Source: Acidobacteriota bacterium (GTDB lineage: Bacteria; Acidobacteriota; Vicinamibacteria; Vicinamibacterales; UBA2999). Taken from it: 64,000 nucleotides of DNA. The stretch lies in NCBI GenBank assembly GCA_947482665.1, contig CANKJK010000009.1, positions 65,603 through 129,602 of the forward strand. The letters run 5' to 3'. Shown one piece after another: positions 8,365-16,907 of this stretch (the first letter of the stretch is position 1; every line of letters begins with the position of its first letter). The position numbers were made by a program, and so were the translations under genes. The notes beneath the pieces were generated by a model. The model was not told where the DNA came from, ran no database searches, and worked only from the letters and a program-made list of their open reading frames with translations.

Positions 8365-10338
8365 ATGTGCATGTCTTCCTGGCGTCGCGCCGCCCTGCTG
8401 CTCCTGACCACTGCCGCCATCTCAGCCGCGCCAGCCGCACAGCGCGGCGCCACCAGCCCAGAGGGCGAGTGGCGCGCCTACGCTGGCGATGCCAGGGGGA
8501 CGAAATACTCGCCTCTGGCGCAGATCTCCAGGGAGAACGTCTCGAAACTGGCGATCGCCTGGAAGTGGTCCACGGCAGACAAGGCGATTCAGGCGTCCGA
8601 CCCGGTGTGGCGGGCCTCCCGCAATGAGGACACGCCGCTCTACGTCAAGGGCACGCTCTACACGCTCACGCCTCTCGGCCTCGTCGCAGCGCTCGACCCT
8701 GGGACGGGTGCCACGAAGTGGGTGTACGACCCCGAAAGCTACAAGACCGGCCGCGCGACCAACGTTGGCTTCGTCAACCGTGGGATGGCGTTCTGGTCTG
8801 ACGGCAAAGCGGATCGCCTGATCGTGTCGACGCCCGACGCGTACCTGCTCTCGATCGACACGACCACAGGCAAACCCGATCCCGCCTTCGGTGCCGCGGG
8901 GAAGGCGGACGCCATGCAGGGCATTCCAAAGGCCACCCGGGCCACCAATCTCTCCGGCCGCCGGCCCCTCGTTGCCGGTGACGTGATCGTCGTGGGTAAT
9001 ACCGTCCAGGATGGCGCGGCCAACATGGACTCGAATCCTCCCGGCTATGTGAACGCCTTCGACGCCCGCACTGGCACACTCGTCTGGACGTTCCACACCG
9101 TGCCCAAGAAGGGCGAGCGTGGCTACGAGTCGTGGCTCGAAGGGTCCGCGGACTACTCGGGCAACGCGAACGTCTGGGGCGGCATGGCCTACGACGCGGA
9201 ACTGGGGTACGTCTACCTCGCGACCTCGACGCCCACCAACGACTACTACGGCGGACACAGGCCCGGCGACAACTTGTTCGCCGAAAGCATCGTCTGCCTC
9301 AATGCGAAGACCGGCGCCTACGTGTGGCACTTCCAGGCGGTGCATCACGGCCTCTGGGACTACGACTTCCCGGCCGATCCCATCCTCGGCGACCTCACCG
9401 TCAACGGGCGCAAGGTGCCCGCGGTCATCCAGGTCAGCAAGCAGGCCTTCACCTACGTCCTCGATCGCCGGACGGGCACACCGGTGTGGCCCATCGAAGA
9501 GCGGCCTGTCCCCCAATCGACCGTGCCGCGAGAGCACACCGCGGCCACACAGCCCATCCCCAGCAGGCCACCAGCCTTCGACCTTCAGGGGACGATGCCG
9601 GACAACCTGATCGACTTCACGCCGGAGTTGAAGGCGAAGGCCCTTGAGAAGCTGAACCTCTTCGAGCACGGTCCGGTCTTCACGCCGCCGTCACTCAAGG
9701 GCACGATCGTGCTGCCCGGCATGTTCGGTGGAGCCAACTGGGGCGGGGCCGGCTTTGACCCGGAGACGAGCACCCTCTATGTGCCCTCCAGGATGTATCC
9801 GTCGGTCGAGCGCGTGGCGGTGCAGGACCCGAAGCGCACGAACCTGCTCTATCGCATGGGGGGCACGGGCCCAGCGGTCGAAGATGCGGCCATCGATGGT
9901 CTGCCCATCTTCAAGCCGCCTTACTCACGCGTGACAGCGCTCGACCTGAACAAGGGCGACCTCACGTGGATGGCGCCGCTCGGGAATGGCCCACAGAGCC
10001 ATCCCTTGCTTAAGAACTTGAAGCTCGGACCGCTCGGGGATCAGATCCACGGCGGGAGCGTACTCGTGACGAAAGCGCTCGTCTTCGTCAGCGTCACGCA
10101 CCTGCAGTACAACGGGCAGCCCAACCCGCCGAAGTGGGCCGCCCACGGGGACAAGAACATGACGCAGAAGGCGATCTATGTCTTCGACAAGGCCAGCGGC
10201 CAGCTCGTGCACACGATTGAGCACCCGATGGGTGCCGCGGCACCGATGACGTTCACCCACAATGGACGGCAGATGATCGTGTTCGCGGCGGGCGGGGGCG
10301 AGGACTGCGAGCTGGTCGCGCTCGCGTTGCCGCGTTAG
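8365..10338 (+). CDS. PQQ-dependent quinoprotein dehydrogenase (glucose/alcohol type)
   Basis: A 657-residue secreted protein with a signal peptide ending near ISAAPAAQ. An ATG two codons later is an equally good start. It is an eight-bladed quinoprotein propeller. WRAYAGDARGTKYSPL opens the first blade, and the segment around FQAVHHGLWDYDFPADP carries the HGLWDYD signature of PQQ glucose/alcohol dehydrogenases. Later blades include GGANWGGAGFDPETSTLYVPS. There is no C-terminal cytochrome c domain, so electrons must pass to a separate carrier; the divergent diheme protein is a candidate. It acts in the periplasm on a sugar or alcohol. The exact substrate cannot be read from sequence. Confidence 0.9.
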   Translation: MCMSSWRRAALLLLTTAAISAAPAAQRGATSPEGEWRAYAGDARGTKYSPLAQISRENVSKLAIAWKWSTADKAIQASDPVWRASRNEDTPLYVKGTLYTLTPLGLVAALDPGTGATKWVYDPESYKTGRATNVGFVNRGMAFWSDGKADRLIVSTPDAYLLSIDTTTGKPDPAFGAAGKADAMQGIPKATRATNLSGRRPLVAGDVIVVGNTVQDGAANMDSNPPGYVNAFDARTGTLVWTFHTVPKKGERGYESWLEGSADYSGNANVWGGMAYDAELGYVYLATSTPTNDYYGGHRPGDNLFAESIVCLNAKTGAYVWHFQAVHHGLWDYDFPADPILGDLTVNGRKVPAVIQVSKQAFTYVLDRRTGTPVWPIEERPVPQSTVPREHTAATQPIPSRPPAFDLQGTMPDNLIDFTPELKAKALEKLNLFEHGPVFTPPSLKGTIVLPGMFGGANWGGAGFDPETSTLYVPSRMYPSVERVAVQDPKRTNLLYRMGGTGPAVEDAAIDGLPIFKPPYSRVTALDLNKGDLTWMAPLGNGPQSHPLLKNLKLGPLGDQIHGGSVLVTKALVFVSVTHLQYNGQPNPPKWAAHGDKNMTQKAIYVFDKASGQLVHTIEHPMGAAAPMTFTHNGRQMIVFAAGGGEDCELVALALPR

Positions 10339-10431
10339 AGATGCCCGATGGGGACACGAGACGAGCAGGGCAGACCGAGACAGGCGAGGTATCCCGTGTT
10401 CGACCAGTTCAGTGACGGAAGAAGGAAAGAA

Positions 10432-10508
10432 TGGTCGGGGCGACTGGATTCGAACCAGCGACCCTCTGCTCCCAAAGCAGATGCGCTACCAGACTGCGCT
10501 ACGCCCCG
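10432..10508 (-). tRNA. tRNA-Pro (anticodon TGG)
   Basis: On the minus strand the gene starts CGGGGCGTAGCGCAG and pairs its 7-bp acceptor stem with CGCCCCG. The anticodon arm is TCTGC-TTTGGGA-GCAGA, giving anticodon TGG. The T-arm holds GGTTCGAATCC, and CCA is encoded at the 3' end (10432-10434). Total length is 77 nt including CCA. It sits between the PQQ dehydrogenase and NHL genes, on the opposite strand to both. Confidence 0.97.
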
Positions 10509-10645
10509 ACTCAGGTGATTATCCCACGACCGAGCGGTGTTGCACGGTCGAGTCCGGAGACCCTCAATCGCACCCACCATCCCCGGCGAGCCGACCGGCC
10601 CGTTCAGGAGTAGGATTGGCACCTATTTTCCGGAGAACTTTCCCA

Positions 10646-11707
10646 ATGCGACTGACAATTCGCACCGTATCCGCGGCCGCCATTACGGCCGGCTCAGTCG
10701 TGCTCGCCGCCATGGTCCACATCGCGGCGCAGTCCGCCCCCGCCGCACAGTCGGCGGCCGCACCACTCCCGCCTCCAGCTCCGGGCTACACACAGGTCCT
10801 CCCATGGGGTCCGGTGCCCCACGATCCCGCGCCGATCCGTGATTACGTCGTCTGGAACAAGGACATCTTCTGGGAAATGGGACGCGTCGCGGTCAACACG
10901 AAGGGCGATCGCCTCTACGCTTTCCGCCGCTCGGACCCGCCGATCCTGCAGATCGACCCCACCACCGGGAAAATCCTGAAGGAATTCGGAAGCGGCATGT
11001 TTGTCTGGCCTCACGGGATGTATGTCGACAAGGACAACAACCTCTGGGTCACCGACGCGACGGTGTCCAACACCGATCCGAATCTGGCCAAGCAGTTGAA
11101 GCCGGCCGTGGCGGCTGGCTACGGACACCAGGTCTTCAAGTTCAGCCCCGAGGGCAAGCTCCTGCTGACGCTCGGCACGAAGGGCATGGCCGGCGAATCA
11201 CCCACACTCTTCAACGCCCCGGCCGACGTGATCGTGGCGAAGAACGGCGACATCTTCGTGGCCGATGGCCACGTCGGGACGCGCATCGCCAAGTTCGACA
11301 AGACCGGTAAGTTCCTCAAGTCGTGGGGCACCAAGGGCAATGGTCCGGGGCAGTTCATTCAACCGCACGGCCTCGCGCTCGACTCTCAGGGACGTCTGTT
11401 CGTCGGAGACCGAGGCGGCAACGGCGGACGTGTCGCCATCTTCGACCAGGACGGCCGCTACATCACGGAATACAAGCAGTTCGGCAATCCGAGCGGTGTC
11501 GCGATTACGCCGGACGACACGATGTATGTGACCGATCAGGGCAAGAAGATTGTCACGGTCGGCAACGCCAGGGACGGCGCGGTCTACGGCATCATTCCGG
11601 ACATCTGGGCGGAAGGCGTCAGCGTGGATCGGAATCACACGGTCTATGCGGGCGAGGTCTTCCGCCGCCACATGAAGAAGTTCACCTTCACGAAGCCCGG
11701 GCACTAA
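10646..11707 (+). CDS. Secreted NHL-repeat beta-propeller protein (PAL-like)
   Basis: A 353-residue protein starting at ATG 10646. Codons upstream in the same frame run through the tRNA gene and are not used. A signal peptide covers about 1-33. NHL repeats follow: FVWPHGMYVDKDNNLWVTDA, PADVIVAKNGDIFVADGH, IQPHGLALDSQGRLFVGDR and PSGVAITPDDTMYVTDQ. The pattern resembles peptidyl-alpha-hydroxyglycine alpha-amidating lyase-like six-bladed propellers, but lyase activity is not shown by sequence alone. It is followed within 53 nt by the VOC gene and probably forms an operon with both VOC genes. A second NHL protein lies at 25808. Confidence 0.88.
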   Translation: MRLTIRTVSAAAITAGSVVLAAMVHIAAQSAPAAQSAAAPLPPPAPGYTQVLPWGPVPHDPAPIRDYVVWNKDIFWEMGRVAVNTKGDRLYAFRRSDPPILQIDPTTGKILKEFGSGMFVWPHGMYVDKDNNLWVTDATVSNTDPNLAKQLKPAVAAGYGHQVFKFSPEGKLLLTLGTKGMAGESPTLFNAPADVIVAKNGDIFVADGHVGTRIAKFDKTGKFLKSWGTKGNGPGQFIQPHGLALDSQGRLFVGDRGGNGGRVAIFDQDGRYITEYKQFGNPSGVAITPDDTMYVTDQGKKIVTVGNARDGAVYGIIPDIWAEGVSVDRNHTVYAGEVFRRHMKKFTFTKPGH

Positions 11708-11760
11708 CAGGCCCAGGCTCCACACTCACCACCAACAGCACGTCACCACAGGAGACACAC

Positions 11761-12324
11761 ATGCTCGACTCACTTGAAGGCTTGATGAATCAGTACGAAC
11801 GGGGCGCTCTGAACCGGCGCCAGCTGATGAGCGCCCTGCTCCTGCTGGCCGTGCCGGCCGGCGCCGCCGCCCAGACTCCGAAGGCCGTCACGCCCGGCCT
11901 GTCGATCAACCACGTGCATCTCTACGTCCCGGACCTTGATAAGGCCATCAAGTTCTATGGCGAGGTGCTCGGCGCCGTTGTCCGCGACACGTCGCCAGAC
12001 AATGCCACGCTGCTGCTCCCCGGCAAGGCCTGGATCAGCCTGACGAAGTACACCGAGGGGAAGGCCTACATCAACCACATGGCGTTCGGCGTCGACTTCG
12101 ACCAGAAGGGCGGCGACGCGACGAAGGTCGCCAATGCCATCAACAAGATGTACCCGGAATCCAAGGCCAAGCCGACAGGGCCGACCGTCCACGGCGCCAA
12201 TACGCGGTCCGTCTATCTCTACGACCCCAACGGCATCTACTTCCAGATCGTGCCGAAGGACGACGACGGTTGGCTGCCCACAGGACCCGCGGGAAGCAAG
12301 ATTCTCAAGGGCGGCAAGGCCTAG
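11761..12324 (+). CDS. Exported VOC-family (glyoxalase-like) protein
   Basis: A 187-residue protein with a well-placed ribosome binding site (AGGAGA) before the ATG. The N-terminus carries LNRRQLMSALLLLAVP, a twin-arginine-like signal, so export is likely. From about residue 45 it is a VOC (vicinal oxygen chelate) domain: INHVHLYVPDLDKAIKFYGEVLG, a central NHMAFGVDF, and a C-terminal VYLYDPNGIYFQIVP. His and Glu/Gln positions typical of metal ligands are present (NHVH near the start, FQI at the end). VOC proteins include glyoxalases, dioxygenases and resistance proteins; the reaction is not assigned here. The next gene encodes another exported VOC protein. Confidence 0.88.
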   Translation: MLDSLEGLMNQYERGALNRRQLMSALLLLAVPAGAAAQTPKAVTPGLSINHVHLYVPDLDKAIKFYGEVLGAVVRDTSPDNATLLLPGKAWISLTKYTEGKAYINHMAFGVDFDQKGGDATKVANAINKMYPESKAKPTGPTVHGANTRSVYLYDPNGIYFQIVPKDDDGWLPTGPAGSKILKGGKA

Positions 12325-12337
12325 ACAGGTGCGCGCC

Positions 12338-12886
12338 ATGCGACGCCTGACGTCTCCACTCGTCATCCTCACGGTCGGCCTTCTCGCCGGCTACGCGGCC
12401 GGGTCGCGCTCGCTGCGCGCCCAGACCGCGCCGCCGCTCGCCGGCACGTTCACCCACGTCGGGATGATCGTGCCCAACGTCGAGAAGGCGTCGCACGATT
12501 TCGCCGAGCTCTTCGGGCTGGAGTACAAGGCACCGTCCGAGTTCACGGCGATGGTCTACCCCGCCGACTTCAAAGGCGACCCCAAAGCCCATCCGAAGAC
12601 GGTGACGTACAAGGTGGGGGACAACGTGAGCGTGGAGCTGCTGGAACCGATCGGGGGCAAGAGCCCCTGGAGGGACTTCCTGGACTCCACGGGAGGCGTG
12701 GGCGGCCTGCACCACATGGCGTTTGCGGCCAAGGGCATTGACGCCCACATGGCCGCGTTGAAGACGCGCGGCGGCGTGATTGAGTTCGGGGGCAGCGCCG
12801 GCGCGACCCCCGTGCAATACGCCTACGTCAACATGCGGCCGAAGCTGGGTCTGACGATCGAACTGAACGGCCCACCCAAGCCGTAG
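12338..12886 (+). CDS. Exported VOC-family protein, second copy
   Basis: A 182-residue protein beginning at ATG 12338, 13 nt after the previous stop. A signal peptide (hydrophobic LVILTVGLLAGYAAG, cleavage near LRAQTAPP) precedes one VOC domain: FTHVGMIVPNVEKASHDFAELFG at the N-terminal half and GLHHMAFAAKGIDAHMAAL in the C-terminal half. It ends MRPKLGLTIELNG, whose Glu is at the usual metal-ligand site. It resembles methylmalonyl-CoA epimerase/glyoxalase-type VOC folds, but CoA substrates are unlikely outside the cytoplasm. It is the last gene of the NHL-VOC-VOC run and is followed by a stem-loop. Confidence 0.85.
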   Translation: MRRLTSPLVILTVGLLAGYAAGSRSLRAQTAPPLAGTFTHVGMIVPNVEKASHDFAELFGLEYKAPSEFTAMVYPADFKGDPKAHPKTVTYKVGDNVSVELLEPIGGKSPWRDFLDSTGGVGGLHHMAFAAKGIDAHMAALKTRGGVIEFGGSAGATPVQYAYVNMRPKLGLTIELNGPPKP

Positions 12887-12906
12887 CCCGGCTCGCGCAG
12901 TCCAGA

Positions 12907-12935
12907 CTGAGGCGGGCCCGTCGGGTCCGCCTCAG
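12907..12935 (+). terminator. Stem-loop between convergent genes (probable terminator)
   Basis: CTGAGGCGGGCCC and its complement form a 13-bp stem (one G-T pair) around a 3-nt loop, 20 nt after the VOC stop. ATTT follows, so the T-tract is weak. The right arm overlaps the stop codon region of the convergent DUF1552 gene. Confidence 0.6.
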
Positions 12936-14266
12936 ATTTCGAGACGCCCCGTGCTGTCGCCGAACCGATCGGCCGGCACACCCATCTTGTCGAGCAGCGA
13001 CAGCTGCAGGTTTGTCAGCGGCGTGCCCTTCGGGTGACGCACGTGACGGCCGCCCTTGATCCCGAATGTCGACCCGCCAAAGACAATCGTCGGCACGTCG
13101 TACGGCAGATGCAGGTTCGAGTTGCTCATGCCGGAGCCATACAACATGAGCGTGTGATCCAGCAGCGACCCCTCACCATCCGGCGTCGACGCCAGGCGCT
13201 CGAGAAAGTGGGTGAAGAGCTGCAGGTGGTACACGTTGAGCTTGGCCTGCTTCTCGAGCTTCTCAATCTGGTCCTGATGGTGCGACAGGCCGTGGTGCTG
13301 CTCGGGAACACCAATTTCCGGGAACGTGCGCACACTGAGTTCGCGGCCGACCATGAAGGTGGAGATGCGTGTCAGGTCCGCCTGCAGTGCCAGCACGTTC
13401 AGATCGAACATCAGCTTCGTGTAGTCCTTGAACTCCGTCGGAATGCCCGCAGGCTGCTCGACGGACGGCAATTCACGGCCCGACTGCTGCTCCGCCCGCT
13501 CGACGCGCCGCTCCACGTCGCGTACGGCGTCCACGTACTCGTCCAGCTTGGCCTGGTCGCCAGGACCGACGCGCTTCTTCAGCTTGACCATGTCCGAGGA
13601 CACTGAATCCAGCAGGCTCTTCCCCCGCCGCATGTCGGCCAGGCGCGTCCTGGCGTCGGTGCTGTCGCTGGTGCCGAACAGCCGCTCGAACACCGCGCGC
13701 GGGTTGTACTCCATGGTCAGCGGCGTCGACGGCCCGCGCCAGCACATGGTCGCGGTGTAGGCGCACGTGTAGCCCAGGTCACACGCGCCCAGGAGGTCCG
13801 ACGACTCCAGCGCGAGCTCCAGCGACGCGAGCTGCGTCTCGTTGCCGATGGCCTTGGCGGCCACCTGGTCCATGGAGATGCCGACCTGCATGTCGGGTCC
13901 CTCGGTGCGCTTCGCATGCTGCCCCGTCAACCAGCACGGCTGAATGCGCGAGTGCACCCCGCCGCCATCGCGAGCATCGGCGTTCTGCATGTCCAGGCCG
14001 CTCAGCACGACCGCGCGATCCTTGAACTTCTCCAGCGGCTGAAGGATCTCCGACAGCTCGAGAGGGCCTTCCGTGGGTGGCGTCCACTTCTTCATGTACG
14101 CACCCATCGGGACGTAGATGGAGGCCAGGCGCTTCACCGGTGCCGCCGCGCTGAGGCGCACCGGCGTGAGGGCCGGCACCATCGCGTCCAGCAACGGGAG
14201 GGCGAGTGACGCCCCGAGCCCTCGCAGGACAGTGCGGCGCGGCAGATTCAGCTTGGTGACGATCAT
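12932..14266 (-). CDS. DUF1552 (HXXSHH family) Tat-exported protein
   Basis: A 444-residue protein with a Tat signal (PRRTVLRG, Arg10-Arg11) and the family motif HGLSHH near residue 325. LLDHTLMLYGSGMSNSN follows, then FGGSTFGIKGGRH, and the protein closes with a short FGDSTGRLEI tail. It is closely similar in layout to the DUF1552 proteins at 590 and 43413. Its ATG overlaps the upstream DUF1592 stop by 4 nt, the same coupling as in those two loci. It is the last gene of the minus-strand run from 22416. Reaction unknown; the conserved His cluster suggests metal binding. Confidence 0.93.
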   Translation of the reverse strand: MIVTKLNLPRRTVLRGLGASLALPLLDAMVPALTPVRLSAAAPVKRLASIYVPMGAYMKKWTPPTEGPLELSEILQPLEKFKDRAVVLSGLDMQNADARDGGGVHSRIQPCWLTGQHAKRTEGPDMQVGISMDQVAAKAIGNETQLASLELALESSDLLGACDLGYTCAYTATMCWRGPSTPLTMEYNPRAVFERLFGTSDSTDARTRLADMRRGKSLLDSVSSDMVKLKKRVGPGDQAKLDEYVDAVRDVERRVERAEQQSGRELPSVEQPAGIPTEFKDYTKLMFDLNVLALQADLTRISTFMVGRELSVRTFPEIGVPEQHHGLSHHQDQIEKLEKQAKLNVYHLQLFTHFLERLASTPDGEGSLLDHTLMLYGSGMSNSNLHLPYDVPTIVFGGSTFGIKGGRHVRHPKGTPLTNLQLSLLDKMGVPADRFGDSTGRLEI

Positions 14267-16785
14267 GATGCGGACGCTCTCCTCATCTGGAACGGCATGC
14301 TCCGGACGACACCGAGGATCAGATTCGACCAGCGATAGTCGGAAGGGGCCGCATCCCGCATGATCTTCCGAACCGCCGCCATGTCCGACGGCTCCACGCC
14401 GCGCCCCATCGCGTAGGTTAGCAGCTTGGAGGTCACCGTGCCGACCAGTGCCTCCGGGCGCTTGAGCAGTGCCTGCCTGAACTCAGCCGGGCCGCTGAAC
14501 TTGGTGCCATCGGGCAACGTGCCAGAGGCATCCACCGCGCTGGCGCCGTCCAGATCGCGCCACTGGCCGACGCCGTCGAAGTTCTCCAGCGCAAATCCCA
14601 GCGGGTCCATCTTCGAGTGGCAGCTGGCGCACACCGGATTCTTTCGGTGCTGTTCCATGCGCTCACGGACTGACGTCGCGACCTTCTTGCCATCCGCGCT
14701 CTCGGGCAGTGCCGGCACGTTGGGTGGGGGCGGCGGCGGGGGCGTGCCGAGAAGGTGCTCCAACAACCAGGCGCCGCGCTTGACCGGAGACGTCCTCGTG
14801 GACATCGAAGTCACCGTCAACAGACTCCCCTGCCCAAGGATGCCGCCACGGCGGCCATCGGCAAACGTCACACGACGGAAGCGGGGACCGTACACATTCG
14901 GGATGCCGTAGTGCCGGGCGAGCCGCTCGTTGACGAACGTGTAGTTCCCCGTCAGCAATTCCATGGCACCGTGGTCCTCGCGGACCTGACTGTCGACAAA
15001 CAGCTCCGTCTCCTTGATGAAGGCCTGGCGGAGGTTTTCGTCGAAGTCCATGAACGCCTTCTGGTCCGGCCGATGCAGGCGCATGTTCCGCGTGTAGAGC
15101 CACTGGCTGAAGAAGTTCTGAATGAAGCTCGCCGACTTCGGATCGGCCAACATGCGCCGGACTTGCTGCTCGAGAACCATCGGCTCCTTGAGGCGGCCCG
15201 CGATCGCCAGGTCGAGCAGGCGGTCGTCGGGGATGCTGCTCCAGAGGAAGAACGACAGGCGCGACGCCAGTTCCACGTCGCTCAGCCGATAGGCCGCAGC
15301 CGGCTTGACGCTGGCGGGATCCTCCTCAATCCGGTAGAGAAAATACGGAGAGACGAGCACGCGCTCCAGGGCGCGCTGAATGCCGCCGTCAAAACCATCC
15401 TCGGTGCGTCCCGCTCGATAGAACTCCAAGAGCGTGGTCACATCCTCATCCGTCGCCGCGCGGCGATACGCCCGCCGAGCGAGCTTCGAGACGATGGTTT
15501 TGGCGCAGGCGTCCTCACGTGCGGCCGCGCTGACTGGACCCGCCTTTGTGCCGGCCGCCTGCCGCGCCGCGGAGGACACGGGCACCACGTGTGCGCCTGC
15601 CGCCGAGGTCTTCATCGGCGTTGGAGCGGACGGGTCGCACACGAAGATACGCTTCCGGCTCTCGGTTGTCATGGGCCGGCTCGCCTTGAAGGGCCCATCC
15701 ACAAACACCGTGTCGACTGCCATTTCGACGCGACCGGTATTCACGCCCGACGCCTTCGCCGACTGGGTGCCGAAGCTCGCAGCTGGAAACCGCGACGGCC
15801 CGATCCCTTCAGGCGCCCACGTCCGGTTCTGAAAGGACACGCTGATCGTGTGCGGGCCCGCCTTCGCGGCAAAGCGGACGACCAGGGCGTCGTCGGCAGG
15901 TGGACGCGGCGCCGAGGAGTATGGATTTGGACCCACCGCATCCGGCCCTCCGACGGGCATCAGCGCGAGCCGCTCCCCATCGAGCCGGATATCCACCTGC
16001 TCCGCGGTGGACAAACCACGAGGCTCGGTATCCAGATAGCTGCGCTGCATCGTGACGTGGACGCGGTACTCCCCATCGACCGGAAACATGTGCCGCACCG
16101 TCGTGCCCCCTCGGGAGCCGAACGGCAGGTCCTCACTCATGCGCGAGTCCTGGAGCAGCACCATATAGGGCAGGTTGTATGCCTGCAGCCCGGGTTTGAC
16201 AGTGGGGTCGCCAAGGGCGAGCCGACTAATCTTTCTCGCAGCCGCCATGTAGCGCTCAAGCAAACCGGACGACACCGAGAGCACATCGGCGATATTGTCG
16301 AAGCCGAAGCCGCTCGTATCAGCTGGCAGCAGGGCCGGCGCGTCGATCTCGAGGGCAAGCAGGTCGCGCACAGCGTTCGCATACTCCGCGCGATTGAGGC
16401 GATGCACTGCGGGGCGGCCCGGATTCGGGGTCTTCAGGGACTGCTCATCCAGCGAGGTCTCCAGCCAGGAGACGAACCCACCCATGGTCTGCTCATCGGG
16501 GCGCGGGAGGCCCGCCGGCGGCATCGCACCCACGTGCAGCTTGCGGACCACCTTCTCCCATATCTCGGGATGCTCCGACATCTGCCCGAGCGGCGCCTCA
16601 TCGAGCAACAGGCCCGCGGCCTTCTGGCGCTTGTTGTGGCAGGTGACGCAGTACTTGTCGACCAGCGCCTGCTGCGAAGCGGCTGGAGCAGAGGCCGTCA
16701 GAGGACCAGCGGGACCAGCGATGGCAGGGACCGGCGCTGCCGCGACGGCGAGGAGGATGGCGGAGAAAACGGTCAGTCGGGTCAA
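14263..16785 (-). CDS. DUF1592/DUF1588/DUF1585 diheme secreted protein
   Basis: About 840 residues from a TTG start (GAGG 4 nt upstream) that gives a clean signal peptide (MTRLTVFSAILLAVAAAP). A GTG at 16836 would add 17 residues before it. The heme motifs are CVTCH near the N-terminus and CASCH about 120 residues from the end. The domain order matches the protein at 1927: DUF1587 (HRLNRAEYANAVRDLL), beta-rich middle, DUF1595/DUF1592 (LASRLSFFLWSSIPDDRLL), DUF1588 and DUF1585 (LLTYAMGRGVEP). An insertion rich in Ala/Lys (about residues 385-415, APTPMKTSAAGAHVV) just before the DUF1595 segment is absent from the other three copies. It is translationally coupled to the DUF1552 gene at 12932. 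Confidence 0.9.
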   Translation of the reverse strand: MTRLTVFSAILLAVAAAPVPAIAGPAGPLTASAPAASQQALVDKYCVTCHNKRQKAAGLLLDEAPLGQMSEHPEIWEKVVRKLHVGAMPPAGLPRPDEQTMGGFVSWLETSLDEQSLKTPNPGRPAVHRLNRAEYANAVRDLLALEIDAPALLPADTSGFGFDNIADVLSVSSGLLERYMAAARKISRLALGDPTVKPGLQAYNLPYMVLLQDSRMSEDLPFGSRGGTTVRHMFPVDGEYRVHVTMQRSYLDTEPRGLSTAEQVDIRLDGERLALMPVGGPDAVGPNPYSSAPRPPADDALVVRFAAKAGPHTISVSFQNRTWAPEGIGPSRFPAASFGTQSAKASGVNTGRVEMAVDTVFVDGPFKASRPMTTESRKRIFVCDPSAPTPMKTSAAGAHVVPVSSAARQAAGTKAGPVSAAAREDACAKTIVSKLARRAYRRAATDEDVTTLLEFYRAGRTEDGFDGGIQRALERVLVSPYFLYRIEEDPASVKPAAAYRLSDVELASRLSFFLWSSIPDDRLLDLAIAGRLKEPMVLEQQVRRMLADPKSASFIQNFFSQWLYTRNMRLHRPDQKAFMDFDENLRQAFIKETELFVDSQVREDHGAMELLTGNYTFVNERLARHYGIPNVYGPRFRRVTFADGRRGGILGQGSLLTVTSMSTRTSPVKRGAWLLEHLLGTPPPPPPPNVPALPESADGKKVATSVRERMEQHRKNPVCASCHSKMDPLGFALENFDGVGQWRDLDGASAVDASGTLPDGTKFSGPAEFRQALLKRPEALVGTVTSKLLTYAMGRGVEPSDMAAVRKIMRDAAPSDYRWSNLILGVVRSMPFQMRRASAS

Positions 16786-16864
16786 AGGCGCCTCACATCT
16801 CCATGTTGACTGGCGCCGCGCCTGGGAACCAGGCACGCGAACGAACGGACGGTCTGAATGGCTC

Positions 16865-16894
16865 GGCGCCAGGGCACGGGTGTGTCCTGGCGCC
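16865..16894 (-). terminator. Stem-loop downstream of ankyrin gene
   Basis: GGCGCCAGG and CCTGGCGCC form a perfect 9-bp stem around a 12-nt loop, 13 nt after the ankyrin stop and before the next DUF1592 start. No T-tract follows, so it may be a weak terminator or an mRNA processing structure separating the two halves of the run. Confidence 0.4.
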
Positions 16895-16907
16895 GCCCAG
16901 CCCGTGC

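Noticed and set aside
10412-10645. N-terminal extension of the NHL protein gene
   Set aside because: The extra codons run through the tRNA-Pro gene; the ATG at 10646 has a ribosome binding site and begins a signal peptide.
14755-16809. A 684-codon plus-strand frame opposite a DUF1592 gene
   Set aside because: It is a shadow of the DUF1592 coding sequence and has low-complexity composition; the minus-strand protein has both heme sites and all family segments.
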